From SG8-40 sp963792855 (GTDB lineage: Bacteria > Pseudomonadota > Gammaproteobacteria > Burkholderiales > Eutrophovitaceae): DNA of 64,000 bases. A model generated the notes under the pieces. That model did not search any database. It had not been told where the DNA came from and saw only the letters and a program-made list of their open reading frames with translations. Numbering within the stretch: position 1 is the first letter of the stretch; each line of letters starts with the position of its first letter. The stretch lies in contig CAWBXZ010000005.1 of NCBI GenBank assembly GCA_963792855.1, positions 310,001-374,000 on the forward strand, in the 5' to 3' direction. Position numbers and translations under genes: made by a program. Below, piece by piece: positions 18,603 to 27,277 of this stretch.

Positions 18603-19766
18603 TCAGCTTCGTGTTGCCGCAGCGGTTGTCGCGGCTTCGCTGACTGCGGGCGGGTTGTCCGGTTCAGGCGCGGTGCCGCCGGAAAACAGTTTGCGCGGAT
18701 CGAATGCATCACGCACCGCTTCACCGATGAATATCAGCAAACTCAGCATCAGGGCGATGACAAAGAAACCGGTGAGTGCCAGCCATGGTGCCTGCAGGTT
18801 CGCTTTGCCCTGTGCCAGGAGTTCGCCCAGTGATGGAGATCCGGCCGGCAAACCAATGCCGAGAAAGTCCAGCGACGTGAGCACGGTCACCGAACCGGCG
18901 AGCGTGAAGGGCATGAATGTAATGGTGGCCACCATGGCGTTGGGTAAAACGTGTCTCAGCATGATCATCCGGTCTCCCAGACCCAGAGCGCGCGCGGCGC
19001 GCACATAGTCGAAATTGCGCGCGCGCAGAAACTCGGCCCGCACTACGCCGACGAATCCCATCCAGCTGAACATCAGCAGCAGTATCAGCAACCACCAGAA
19101 AGTCGGCTCGACCACGCTGGCAAGGATGATGAGCAGATAGAGCGTTGGCAAACCTGCCCAGATCTCGATGAACCGCTGAGCCAGCAAGTCGACCCAACCG
19201 CCGAAGTAACCCTGAATGGCGCCGGCGGCAACACCGATGATGGCGCTGACGATGGTGAGAATGAAGCCAAACAATACGGAGATGCGAAAACCGTAGATCA
19301 CACGTGCCAGCACATCGCGCGCCTGATCATCGGTGCCAAGCCAATGTCCCGCGTCAGGAGGCGAGGGAGCGGGCACTGGCAGATCCCAGGCGACAGTGCG
19401 ATAGCTGTACGCAACGACAGGCCAGACCATCCAGCCAGCCTTGTCGATATTTCCGGCAACGTACGGATCGCGGTAATCGGCTTCGGTTTCGAATTCGCCG
19501 CCGAACGTGGTTTCCGAATAAGCGCGGAAGATGGGCATGTACAGATCGCCCCCGTAACTCACCAGAATGGGTTTGTCGTTGGCGATGAATTCGGCCGGCA
19601 AGGTGGCGGCGAGCAGTGCCAAAAAAATCCACAGTGACCAGAACCCTCGCCGGTTGGCGCAGAAGTTCTGCAACCTGCGGCGCGTGAGCGGCGACAAACG
19701 CGACGCCTTGACGGGATTTCCCGGCTCTTTCTGATGCGCCCTGCTCTGGTTCTCTCCCGAGGTCAT
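18603..19766 (-). CDS. yejE: Peptide ABC transporter permease
   Basis: A 387-residue inner-membrane permease of the DppC/OppC class. It has an N-terminal membrane anchor followed by a periplasmic insertion (about 60-150). The five-helix binding-protein-dependent transport domain contains the EAA loop (ARALGLGDRMIMLRHVLPNA) that contacts YejF. The N-terminal LTRRRLQNFCANRRGFWSLW and GTDDQARDVLARVIYG patterns match YejE. It overlaps yejB by 4 bp. Confidence 0.92.
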   Translation of the reverse strand: MTSGENQSRAHQKEPGNPVKASRLSPLTRRRLQNFCANRRGFWSLWIFLALLAATLPAEFIANDKPILVSYGGDLYMPIFRAYSETTFGGEFETEADYRDPYVAGNIDKAGWMVWPVVAYSYRTVAWDLPVPAPSPPDAGHWLGTDDQARDVLARVIYGFRISVLFGFILTIVSAIIGVAAGAIQGYFGGWVDLLAQRFIEIWAGLPTLYLLIILASVVEPTFWWLLILLLMFSWMGFVGVVRAEFLRARNFDYVRAARALGLGDRMIMLRHVLPNAMVATITFMPFTLAGSVTVLTSLDFLGIGLPAGSPSLGELLAQGKANLQAPWLALTGFFVIALMLSLLIFIGEAVRDAFDPRKLFSGGTAPEPDNPPAVSEAATTAAATRS

Positions 19767-20881
19767 GCGTTACGGCTCTCGAAGTCAATGCGCGGATCCA
19801 CGATCATGTACATCAGATCGCCAATCAGGTTCATCAGCAGCCCGAGCAGCGAGAAGAAGAACAGCGTACCGAACATCAACGGATAATCGCGGCTGAAAGC
19901 GGCTTCGAAGCCCAGGAGACCCAGACCGTCCAGGGAAAAGATGATTTCGATCAATACTGAGCCCGTAAACAGGATGCCGACAAACGCGCCGGGAAAGCCG
20001 GCAATGACGATCAACATGGCGTTACGGAAGACGTGGCCGTAGAGCACGCGCTTCTCGGACAGGCCCTTTGCGCGTGCCGTGAGCACATACTGCTGGTGCA
20101 ACTGGTCGAGGAACGAGTTCTTGGTAAGCATGGCGAGCCCGGCAAAACCGCCGATCACCATTGCCAGCACCGGCAACGCAATGTGCCAGAAGTAATCTGC
20201 GATGCACGCGGCACTGGCGACGCAGCCGGTGAAACCGAGCCCGAGATACTGCTCCGACTGCAAGCCCCTGAGCGGGAACCAGTCGAGATAGCTGCCGCCG
20301 GCAAAAACCACCAGCAAGAAGACCGCAAACAGGAAGCTCGGAATCGCGGTGCCGATGACCAGGGCGAAACTGGTGCCGACATCGAAGCGGCTGCCGTCGC
20401 GAACTGCCTTGCTGATGCCCAGGGGAATGGACACGAGGTAGACAATCAGCGTTGTCCATACGCCGAGCGAGATCGACACCGGCATTTTGTCCAGCACCAG
20501 ATCGACGACATCGCGGTCGCGGAAGAAGCTCTCGCCGAAATCAAAGGTGAGGTAATCACCCATCATCTTGATAAACCGCTCGTGCATTGGTTTATCGAAA
20601 CCGAAGCGCTGCTCGAGTTCTTTCACGAACTCGGGGTCCAGTCCCTGGGCGCCGCGATAGCGGCCGGACGCGCCTTCGCCTTGCGTGGCGGGGCCAAGTG
20701 TTTCACCCGTTCCGGAGCGGGTTACGCGTTCGGTGATGGGAGAGCCCTGGCCGGTGAGCTGGGCGATCGCCTGTTCCACCGGTCCGCCCGGAGCGGCCTG
20801 AACAATAACGAAATTGATCAGCATGATTCCGAGCAGGGTCGGGATCATGAGCAGCAGGCGTCTGATGATATATGCGCTCAT
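19763..20881 (-). CDS. yejB: Peptide ABC transporter permease
   Basis: A 372-residue permease of the DppB/OppB class starting MSAYIIRRLLLMIPTLLGIMLINF. A family-specific insertion near residues 40-100 (TGQGSPITERV, GRYRGAQGLDPEF) is characteristic of YejB. The EAA loop LTARAKGLSEKRVLYGHVFRNA is present. It pairs with YejE to form the channel. It overlaps its neighbours on both sides by 4 bp, indicating translational coupling. Confidence 0.93.
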   Translation of the reverse strand: MSAYIIRRLLLMIPTLLGIMLINFVIVQAAPGGPVEQAIAQLTGQGSPITERVTRSGTGETLGPATQGEGASGRYRGAQGLDPEFVKELEQRFGFDKPMHERFIKMMGDYLTFDFGESFFRDRDVVDLVLDKMPVSISLGVWTTLIVYLVSIPLGISKAVRDGSRFDVGTSFALVIGTAIPSFLFAVFLLVVFAGGSYLDWFPLRGLQSEQYLGLGFTGCVASAACIADYFWHIALPVLAMVIGGFAGLAMLTKNSFLDQLHQQYVLTARAKGLSEKRVLYGHVFRNAMLIVIAGFPGAFVGILFTGSVLIEIIFSLDGLGLLGFEAAFSRDYPLMFGTLFFFSLLGLLMNLIGDLMYMIVDPRIDFESRNA

Positions 20882-22890
20882 TGCGGCGCTTTTCCTTGTC
20901 GTCTGCGTTTCAGCACCACAATCACCCCAACACCGGCAATGACCAGCACGCCTAGTACCATGGTGAGGCTGGTTCCGCTTCCGGCTTGTTCCGTTGTGCT
21001 GTCAGGCTGTGATTTCCTCGCGTTCTCCAATCGGGCGGCTTTCGCCTCGTCGAACCACCAGTAATCGATCGAGGTGCCGTTGCGCGGAGTGACTGCCGGT
21101 CGCGAAAACTTGTCCCAGTAGAGAACGCGCTGCATGCGTAAATGCCATTGCGGAATCACGTAATAACCGAACAATAACACCCGGTCCAGGGCGCGCGCGT
21201 GCGCGACGAGGCTGTCACGATCCGGCGCGCTGATCAGCAATTCAACGAGTTCGTCGACGACCGGATCACGCACGCCGGCATAATTGCTGGCTGCCGGTGA
21301 ATCAGCCGCGGCGCTGGTCCAGTAACTGCGCTGTTCATTACCGGGAGATTCCGACGCGCCCCAGCCTGACACGATCATGTCGAAGTCAAAGTCCCGAATG
21401 CGATTGATGTACTGGGACTGGTCTACCAGCCGGACGCGTGCGTCGATCCCGAGGCGTTTCAGATTACGCACGAAAGGCAGCACGATGCGTTCGAATGCCG
21501 GGCTGACAAGCAGGATTTCAAACGTAAACGGTTGACCGGACTGCTTGTTTACCAGCCGCATGTCGCGTACTGTCCAGCCGGCTTGTTCGAGCAATTCGAA
21601 AGCACTCGCCAGATTCTCCCGCGGCCAGCCGCTGCCGTTCGTTGACGGTGCCTGATAAGGTTGTGTGAAAAGTGCCTCGGGTATGCGTCCCCGAAAGCGA
21701 TTCAGAATGTCCAGTTCATGGTCCGCCGGCAAACCGGTCGCCGCCAGTTCGGAATTCGAGAAGTAGCTTTGGGTACGCGTGTACTGGCCGAAAAACAGAT
21801 TCCTGTTGGTCCACTCGAAATCGAACGCGTAGGCAAGCGCGGCGCGTACCCTGCGGTCGCTGAATACGTCACGGCGCGTGTTGTACACGAAAGCCTGCAT
21901 CCCGGTCGGGCTGTAATGGCGTATCTCTTCCTTCCTCAGCCAGCCGTTCTCGACGGCCGGCACATCGTAGTCGAGAGCCCAGGCTTTTGCCTGATTCTCC
22001 ATACGGAAATCGACTTCGCCGCTCATCAGGGCCTGGCGGATGACCGTGTCGTCGCGATAATAGTCATAGCGGATACGATCAAAATTGTTCTGCCCGACGC
22101 TCACCGGCAGATTGTTGCCCCAGTAGTCGCTAACGCGTTCGGTAATGACGTAGCGTCCGGGTTCGAAATCCGTAATGCGGTATGGCCCGCTTCCCAGAGG
22201 CGGTTCGAGCGTGGTGCTCTCGAAGTCGCGTGTCTCCCAGTAGTGTTTCGGAAGTATTGGAAGCTGTCCGACAATCAGCGGCAGTTCGCGGTTGCCTTTG
22301 TCGGAAAAGCTGAACTTCACGCGCCTCGGACCCAGTTTCTCGGCACGGGCCACGCCGCCATAGTAGAAGCGGAAGAACGGCTGACCCTTGCTTTTCAGGG
22401 TATCCAGCGACCAGATGACGTCTTCGACGGTTATCGGCTTGCCGTCGTGCCATCGCGCCTGGGAGCGCAGCGTAAATATGGCCCATGATCTGTCTTCGGG
22501 GACCTCGATACTTTCGGCAATCAATCCGTATTGGGTAAACGGTTCGTCCGCGCTGCTGGTCAGCAGCGTTTCGAACGAACCGCCGGCGCCGGCATTGCCT
22601 TTCGGAATAAACGGGTTAAAGCTGTCGAACGTGCCCTGTACGGCAATGCGCAGGATTCCGCCCTTCGGCGCGTCCGGGCTGACGTAATCGAAGTGCGCAA
22701 AGTCCGCAGCGTATTTCGGCGTGCCGTGCATCGCAATCGCATGCGCCGGATGAGTCCCGGCGGCCGCGTTCGGGCCGAAAAACACATGGCCAAACGCGAT
22801 TGCAATCAGCAGGCGGCGCCCGCGCGTCAGACAATCGAAAAGAAAAGGTGATTCAGCTGGCTGGTGCGACATGTGGCGCCGGTCTGGCAT
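20878..22890 (-). CDS. yejA: YejA-type extracellular peptide-binding protein with C-terminal membrane segment
   Basis: A 670-residue family-5 solute-binding protein. A signal-like hydrophobic stretch lies near 27-45. The binding domain begins at MHGTPKYAADFAHFDYVSPDAPKGG, the typical YejA opening, and continues through WHDGKPITVEDVIWSL. It binds peptides in the periplasm for the downstream YejBEF. Unusually, the C-terminus adds a linker and a predicted transmembrane helix (GTSLTMVLGVLVIAGVGVIV) followed by positive residues KRRR. That would anchor the protein to the inner membrane. YejA proteins are normally about 600 residues and soluble. Confidence 0.9.
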   Translation of the reverse strand: MPDRRHMSHQPAESPFLFDCLTRGRRLLIAIAFGHVFFGPNAAAGTHPAHAIAMHGTPKYAADFAHFDYVSPDAPKGGILRIAVQGTFDSFNPFIPKGNAGAGGSFETLLTSSADEPFTQYGLIAESIEVPEDRSWAIFTLRSQARWHDGKPITVEDVIWSLDTLKSKGQPFFRFYYGGVARAEKLGPRRVKFSFSDKGNRELPLIVGQLPILPKHYWETRDFESTTLEPPLGSGPYRITDFEPGRYVITERVSDYWGNNLPVSVGQNNFDRIRYDYYRDDTVIRQALMSGEVDFRMENQAKAWALDYDVPAVENGWLRKEEIRHYSPTGMQAFVYNTRRDVFSDRRVRAALAYAFDFEWTNRNLFFGQYTRTQSYFSNSELAATGLPADHELDILNRFRGRIPEALFTQPYQAPSTNGSGWPRENLASAFELLEQAGWTVRDMRLVNKQSGQPFTFEILLVSPAFERIVLPFVRNLKRLGIDARVRLVDQSQYINRIRDFDFDMIVSGWGASESPGNEQRSYWTSAAADSPAASNYAGVRDPVVDELVELLISAPDRDSLVAHARALDRVLLFGYYVIPQWHLRMQRVLYWDKFSRPAVTPRNGTSIDYWWFDEAKAARLENARKSQPDSTTEQAGSGTSLTMVLGVLVIAGVGVIVVLKRRRQGKAPQ

Positions 22891-22899
22891 CGTCTGGCC

Positions 22900-23391
22900 T
22901 CAACCGTTGCGAATTCGTGACAGTGTTTCGGTCGTCGAACGTTCGTGCTCGAACGGAATCGAGTGAACGCTGCCGCCCCAGCCGAGCACCTCCCTGGCGC
23001 CGACGATTTTTTCTGTTGGCCAGTCGCCGCCTTTCACCAGTACATCGGGTCTGCAACTGGTGATGAGCTTGATCGGCGTGTCATCGTCAAACCATGTAAC
23101 CAGATCAACCATTCCCAGCGCGGCTATCAGAGCCATGCGGTCGTCCAGCGTGTTGATGGGCCGGTCCGGCCCCTTGCCGAGGCGGCGAACCGAGTCGTCG
23201 GAATTGAGCGCCACAACGAGACTTGCGCCGAGTTGTTTCGATTGGGCCAGATAGGTTGCGTGACCGCGGTGCAGAATATCGAACACGCCGTTGGTGAATA
23301 CCAGCGGGCGCGCCAGATTTGCGGCTTGCGAAGTCAGATTTTCCGGGTTACAGATTTTTTTTTCGAAATTTGCTTGCATCGCGTTACGCAA
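22900..23391 (-). CDS. rfaE2: D-glycero-beta-D-manno-heptose 1-phosphate adenylyltransferase
   Basis: A 163-residue nucleotidyltransferase equal to the C-terminal half of HldE. The cytidylyltransferase-like HIGH motif is FDILHRGHATYL, with a preceding FTNGVFD. LVKGGDWP and STTETLSRIR complete the pattern. It makes ADP-heptose for the LPS inner core. A stand-alone form, with the kinase domain encoded elsewhere, is normal in betaproteobacteria. Two in-frame ATGs (23391, 23379) are possible starts. yejA begins 10 bp downstream on the same strand. Confidence 0.93.
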   Translation of the reverse strand: MRNAMQANFEKKICNPENLTSQAANLARPLVFTNGVFDILHRGHATYLAQSKQLGASLVVALNSDDSVRRLGKGPDRPINTLDDRMALIAALGMVDLVTWFDDDTPIKLITSCRPDVLVKGGDWPTEKIVGAREVLGWGGSVHSIPFEHERSTTETLSRIRNG

Positions 23392-23462
23392 CCAATGTTT
23401 GACTATGGCAGATACGTAACGGCCAGGCCATCTTCAATAGGGGACCAGGGGTCGATATCGGA

Positions 23463-24341
23463 TCAGGCAGCCGCGGGCGCGAGTTGCTTGCGGAAACGGT
23501 TTAGCTCCTGCACCGATGAGAAAGTGGTGCCAAAGAGGCTCGAAAGATTGTGCAGGATCATCTTCACTACACGGGTTTCCCAGGCCTCGTCGAAGCGAAT
23601 TTGCTGATCGAGCCAGACTTCCAGCCATCCCGGGTCCGGTAGCCGGCTCTGAACCGTGTCGTTCGGGAACAAGCCCTTGTTCACGTGAAGGTTGGTCGGA
23701 TGCAGGGGTTTGCGGTTTCGCTTGCTCGATGCCATGAGTACGCCGACTTTCGCGAACGCCGCGCGAGCGGCATCTCCCGCCTGTTCGACAGCTTTCTTCA
23801 TGTAGCGCAGATAGGCTCCGCCGTGACGCGCCTCGTCCTTGGAAATGACTTCATAAATGTGCCGGATGACCGGCTCGGTATGCCACTGGGCTGCACAGCG
23901 GTACCAGTGGTTAAGGCGAATCTCGCCGCAGAAATGCAGCATCAGGGTTTCGAGCGGCGGAGCGGCGTCAAACTCGAACCGGACCGCGTGCAATTCCTCC
24001 TCGGTCGGAACTAGGTCCGGGCGGAAGCGGCGCAGGTACTCCATCAGCACCAGCGAATGCTTCTGCTCCTCGTAGAACCACACCGACATGAAGGCGCAGA
24101 AATCGCTGTCGTCACGATTGTCTCGCAAGAACATCTCGGTAGCAGGCAGGGCAGCCCACTCCGTGATGGCGTTCATCTTGATCGTCAGTGCCTGTTCCTC
24201 GGACAGCTTGTCGCTCTGGAAGTCAGGCCATGGAATGTCGCTGTCGAGATTCCACCGCAGCGCCTCGAATTGTCTGAACAATTCCGGATAAAGCATGTTT
24301 GTATTCATAGAAGTGGTTGTTACCGGTTCGCGTTCCATCAT
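23463..24341 (-). CDS. Ferritin-like di-iron protein, acyl-ACP desaturase family
   Basis: A 292-residue helical protein with two iron-binding E-x-x-H type motifs, FYEEQKHS (about 88-95) and SKDEARHGG (about 160-168). Additional Glu residues lie in ITEWAALPATEMF and FCGEIRLNHWY. This four-helix di-iron arrangement is that of soluble fatty acyl-ACP desaturases and related oxygenases. It would use O2 to desaturate or hydroxylate an acyl chain; the substrate is not known. It lies 87 bp downstream of the CarH-like regulator on the same strand, so a role in light-linked lipid change is plausible but inferred. The start could also be the ATG at 24308. Confidence 0.75.
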   Translation of the reverse strand: MMEREPVTTTSMNTNMLYPELFRQFEALRWNLDSDIPWPDFQSDKLSEEQALTIKMNAITEWAALPATEMFLRDNRDDSDFCAFMSVWFYEEQKHSLVLMEYLRRFRPDLVPTEEELHAVRFEFDAAPPLETLMLHFCGEIRLNHWYRCAAQWHTEPVIRHIYEVISKDEARHGGAYLRYMKKAVEQAGDAARAAFAKVGVLMASSKRNRKPLHPTNLHVNKGLFPNDTVQSRLPDPGWLEVWLDQQIRFDEAWETRVVKMILHNLSSLFGTTFSSVQELNRFRKQLAPAAA

Positions 24342-24428
24342 CTCGTGTCAGCCGGTTCTGACAACGAAAACGGGCCGGGATTCCTTGTACGGCGCAGTCT
24401 CGCCGCTATTAGCTACGCGATGCCATTT

Positions 24429-25352
24429 TCAGTAACTCGCATGCTCGGCCCGCCATCTTTTCGCAACTTCGCATATCTTTTCCAGATTGGCAATGAGTTG
24501 TATGTCATTAAGGCGACGCCGGATGCGTGCGACGCCCGCGCCGCCGGCGCAAAGGAGTACGGGACCGGGAAGCATCGCTCGCAATTCCTTGAGGGCCTCG
24601 ACGGCCTTCGATTCCGGGTACGCACCGCTAAACGACAGGGCTACGATATGCGCCCTGTGAGCCTGGGCTGCTTGCACGATCTCGGTCACGGGTGTCTCTG
24701 TCCCGAGCGGAATGCAATGCGCATTCTCCACCGTGAGCATGGCCTCCACCATCAACAGGCCGAGGTTGTGCGGTTCGTTTGGCAGTGATGTCAGCAGCAC
24801 GCGCGGCGCATTGCCCTGGGATTGCAGCGCGGTGATCGAATTCCGGATCAGGCCCTGCATCAACTCCGTATAGAGATGCTCTTCGAAAATGGCGATCTCG
24901 CCGCGCATCCACGCGTCTCCAACTGCCTCAGTCAGTGGTGCAACCGTATCGACGATAAATCGCTGCAAGCCGTGCCGCACCATGGCCTGGGACAGTTGCC
25001 GCCGCAGTTCCCGAGACTGATGCGACCTGACCAGCCGCAAGTAGAGCTCGATATCCTGGCGCGGCGCGGCATTGGCAGCCGGCTTCGCGGCGAGTTGCGA
25101 AAGCTGTTCGTCGTCGAGCCCTATGATCTTGCCGGGACGATGACCTTGATCAAGCAACCGTTTGATTAACTGGAGCTTTGCAACTTGTTCCGGTGTGTAA
25201 GCGCGATCCCCGTTCTGGTCGCGCAGCGGGTGCGGGAAGCCGTAACGGCGCTCCCAGATTCGCAGCGTGTCTTTTGACAAACCCGTGTCGCGTTCGACCG
25301 CACTGATATTGAGAAGGATCATTTCCGGATGCTGGTCTGTGTTAACAGTCAT
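24429..25352 (-). CDS. MerR-family regulator with cobalamin-binding photosensor domain (CarH/LitR type)
   Basis: A 307-residue protein. Residues 12-82 form a MerR winged helix (NISAVERDTGLSKDTLRIWERRYGFPHP). Residues 100-180 form the helical bundle found above B12 in this family, with the exact W-x9-EH signature (W148, E158-H159). The Rossmann-like B12 domain (about 183-300) has an E-x-H-x-x-G motif (E193, H195, G198) supplying the lower axial His. In CarH/LitR, adenosylcobalamin holds a DNA-binding tetramer in the dark and light breaks it up. The gene is divergent from the flavoprotein-to-photolyase run, with two palindromes between. Light sensing is inferred from these residues. Confidence 0.87.
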   Translation of the reverse strand: MTVNTDQHPEMILLNISAVERDTGLSKDTLRIWERRYGFPHPLRDQNGDRAYTPEQVAKLQLIKRLLDQGHRPGKIIGLDDEQLSQLAAKPAANAAPRQDIELYLRLVRSHQSRELRRQLSQAMVRHGLQRFIVDTVAPLTEAVGDAWMRGEIAIFEEHLYTELMQGLIRNSITALQSQGNAPRVLLTSLPNEPHNLGLLMVEAMLTVENAHCIPLGTETPVTEIVQAAQAHRAHIVALSFSGAYPESKAVEALKELRAMLPGPVLLCAGGAGVARIRRRLNDIQLIANLEKICEVAKRWRAEHASY

Positions 25353-25359
25353 ACGCTCA

Positions 25360-25372
25360 TTGTCCTAGACAA
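25360..25372. promoter_or_regulatory. Palindrome, candidate operator (left)
   Basis: TTGTCCTAGACAA is a near-perfect inverted repeat, TTGTC-N3-GACAA. It sits 8 bp upstream of the regulator gene's ATG and just upstream of the rightward -35 element. A one-mismatch relative lies 63 bp away on the other side of the promoter. It is a probable binding site for the CarH-like protein. Confidence 0.6.
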
Positions 25373-25376
25373 ATAA

Positions 25377-25405
25377 TTGACATTCTCTAATTGAAGGGCT
25401 ATCTT
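25377..25405 (+). promoter_or_regulatory. Sigma-70-type promoter for the flavoprotein-photolyase operon
   Basis: A perfect -35 TTGACA (25377-25382), 17-bp spacer and -10 TATCTT (25400-25405) lie in the divergent region, predicting a start near 25412. It is bracketed by the two palindromes, so the CarH-like protein could repress it in the dark. Confidence 0.65.
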
Positions 25406-25422
25406 AGCATTCAAATGCAATT

Positions 25423-25435
25423 TTGACTAGGACAA
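25423..25435. promoter_or_regulatory. Palindrome, candidate operator (right)
   Basis: TTGACTAGGACAA matches the left palindrome with its central bases inverted and one arm mismatch (TTGAC-N3-GACAA). It lies about 11-23 bases after the predicted transcription start and ends 3 bases before the GTG of the leader ORF. Confidence 0.55.
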
Positions 25436-25438
25436 ACA

Positions 25439-25855
25439 GTGAGTATTCTTTTAATCGGGCTTCTGTATATTGCTCCGCAGCCGGGCTTCGGTTGCGGTCC
25501 CGTATCGCCGCCGACCGGACATTTTGTTCCCCTCGGGCTGACCACTCCCTCGATAGCGCTTGCCCAGGCACGCCCGATGGCAAGCAGGCAATTCAGTTCT
25601 GCCCCTGATGCAGGAGACCTCCCGGCAGTTCAGAGCCCTGCAAGCGACGCAAATCTGCAGTTCTACCTCGATTCCCATGCCCAGGCACTCAGCGATAACG
25701 ACGCAGCGAGCATGAACCCGTGGGTTCAGTTGCACCCCGTCGGAGCAGCCGAAGGCCTTCCCGTGCTGGAGGTGACGCTGCCCGAAGCCGGTGAGCAGCC
25801 GGCCGGACACCATGGGTATGGGCGTTTTCCGGAGGCCGGTCATGCCTGTTCCTGA
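25439..25855 (+). CDS. Possible leader protein of the light-response operon, unknown function
   Basis: A 138-codon frame from GTG 25439, the first frame after the predicted promoter. The N-terminus is hydrophobic (ILLIGLLYIAPQPGF) and could be an export signal. The rest is Ala/Pro/His-rich without a recognised domain. No good ribosome site precedes the GTG, and the right palindrome occupies that space. A 161-codon frame runs antisense to it. It may be a genuine small exported protein or simply a long untranslated leader; evidence is weak either way. Confidence 0.35.
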   Translation: MSILLIGLLYIAPQPGFGCGPVSPPTGHFVPLGLTTPSIALAQARPMASRQFSSAPDAGDLPAVQSPASDANLQFYLDSHAQALSDNDAASMNPWVQLHPVGAAEGLPVLEVTLPEAGEQPAGHHGYGRFPEAGHACS

Positions 25856-25969
25856 ACGAATCTTCGATTCGTCGTTGGGCGGCGGCATGGTTGCGCACGA
25901 TGGCACGCTTGTGTCGCGGGGCGGGTCAACCTGCAAGAAAGCCGAATCGGCGATCGGGTTGCAGCAGTC

Positions 25970-27277
25970 ATGAGTGAGAAACGAATTGCCGTGATTGGCG
26001 CCGGGATTTCAGGCTTGTCCGCAGCGTGGCTGCTGTCGAAGCAGTATCCGGTGACGCTTTTCGAGGCGAACAGTTATTTGGGCGGACATACCAACACCGT
26101 TGACGCGACAGTAAACGGAATTACTGCTCCGGTAGATACCGGGTTTCTTGTGTTCAACGATCGGACATATCCGAACCTGGTCGCGATGTTTGAGCATCTG
26201 GGTGTGCCGCATTCGAACAGCGAAATGTCTTTCAGCGTCCGCGTCGATGAGGAAAAGCTGGAATGGGCGGGCAGCAATCTGGCAGCGGTTTTTGCGCAGA
26301 AGCGAAACCTGGTCAACCTGGAGTTCTGGCGCATGCTGAAAGAAATCCTGCGCTTCAATCGCGAGAGCACACAGGCACTGCTGGCTGGTGGCGGTTGCGA
26401 CGGTTCGCTAGGAGAGTTTCTGGACCGTCGCGGGTTCGGGCGCGCATTTCAGGATTGGTACCTGCTGCCCATGAGTGGCGCAATCTGGTCGTGCCCCACG
26501 CGGCAGATGCTCGAATACCCCGCAGAGACATTCTTTCGCTTTTGTCACAACCACGGCTTGTTGAGTATTTCGAACCGTCCTGTCTGGAGAACGGTACGCG
26601 GGGGCGGGCGCGTGTATGTGCGCAAGCTCGCTGCCGGCATCGACGACGTGCGCCTCGGTTCGCCGGTTGCCTCGGTAACACGCACTGCCGAAGTCGTGCG
26701 TATCTCGACGGCGCGACACGGAACCGAAGAGTTCTCGCAGGTGGTGTTTGCCTGCCACAGCGATCAGGCGTTGAGCATGCTCGGTGATGCCTCGCAGGCC
26801 GAGCGAGCGATCCTGGAGCGTGTCCGGTATCAGCAGAATCACGCAGTGCTGCATACTGATATTTCCCTTTTGCCCCGCTCTCCCGAAGCATGGGCAGCGT
26901 GGAATTATGTCGCCGGGCGCAGCGGGCCGGATGGCCGTCCGGTCAGCGTGAGTTACCTCATCAACCGGTTACAGCCGCTTCCGTTTACGCAACCGCTACT
27001 GGTAACGCTTAACCCGCTTCAAGAACCGCGGGCCGCTTCGGTGATACGCCGATTTGATTACGCGCACCCGGTTTTCGACGGCGCGGCGATCGATGCGCAG
27101 CGTGCACTGCCAAAGATTCAAGGGGTTAACGGAACGTGGTTTTGTGGTGCCTGGACCGGCTACGGGTTTCACGAAGACGGATTGCGTTCTGCATTGAACG
27201 TGGTCAACGCAATGGGTGTGAGCGCGCCGTGGCAGGGCCGACAGCCGGATGTTTCCGAGCTCAGAGGCGCAGCGTGA
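25970..27277 (+). CDS. FAD-dependent amine oxidase-family flavoprotein
   Basis: A 435-residue flavoprotein. The dinucleotide-binding motif GAGISGLSAAW lies at 10-20, followed by E32 and the GGH FAD-loop at 38-40. The C-terminal FAD segment is GTWFCGAWTGYGFHEDGLRSA. It belongs to the NAD(P)-binding/amine oxidase family associated with DUF1365 and cyclopropane-synthase-like genes, including in bacterial singlet-oxygen regulons. A role in desaturating or oxidising membrane acyl chains is suspected for such clusters. It overlaps the next gene by 4 bp (GTGA). Confidence 0.85.
   Translation: MSEKRIAVIGAGISGLSAAWLLSKQYPVTLFEANSYLGGHTNTVDATVNGITAPVDTGFLVFNDRTYPNLVAMFEHLGVPHSNSEMSFSVRVDEEKLEWAGSNLAAVFAQKRNLVNLEFWRMLKEILRFNRESTQALLAGGGCDGSLGEFLDRRGFGRAFQDWYLLPMSGAIWSCPTRQMLEYPAETFFRFCHNHGLLSISNRPVWRTVRGGGRVYVRKLAAGIDDVRLGSPVASVTRTAEVVRISTARHGTEEFSQVVFACHSDQALSMLGDASQAERAILERVRYQQNHAVLHTDISLLPRSPEAWAAWNYVAGRSGPDGRPVSVSYLINRLQPLPFTQPLLVTLNPLQEPRAASVIRRFDYAHPVFDGAAIDAQRALPKIQGVNGTWFCGAWTGYGFHEDGLRSALNVVNAMGVSAPWQGRQPDVSELRGAA

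Noticed and set aside
17537..18643. 368-codon plus-strand frame opposite yejF
   Set aside because: It lies antisense to both Walker motifs of a clear ABC ATPase and shows no domain of its own.
20033..21064. 343-codon plus-strand frame opposite yejB
   Set aside because: Antisense shadow of a recognised permease; no signal, ribosome site or motif.
25451..25936. 161-codon minus-strand frame opposite the leader ORF
   Set aside because: Basic, Cys/Arg-rich and without ribosome site or domain; the promoter in the region points the other way.
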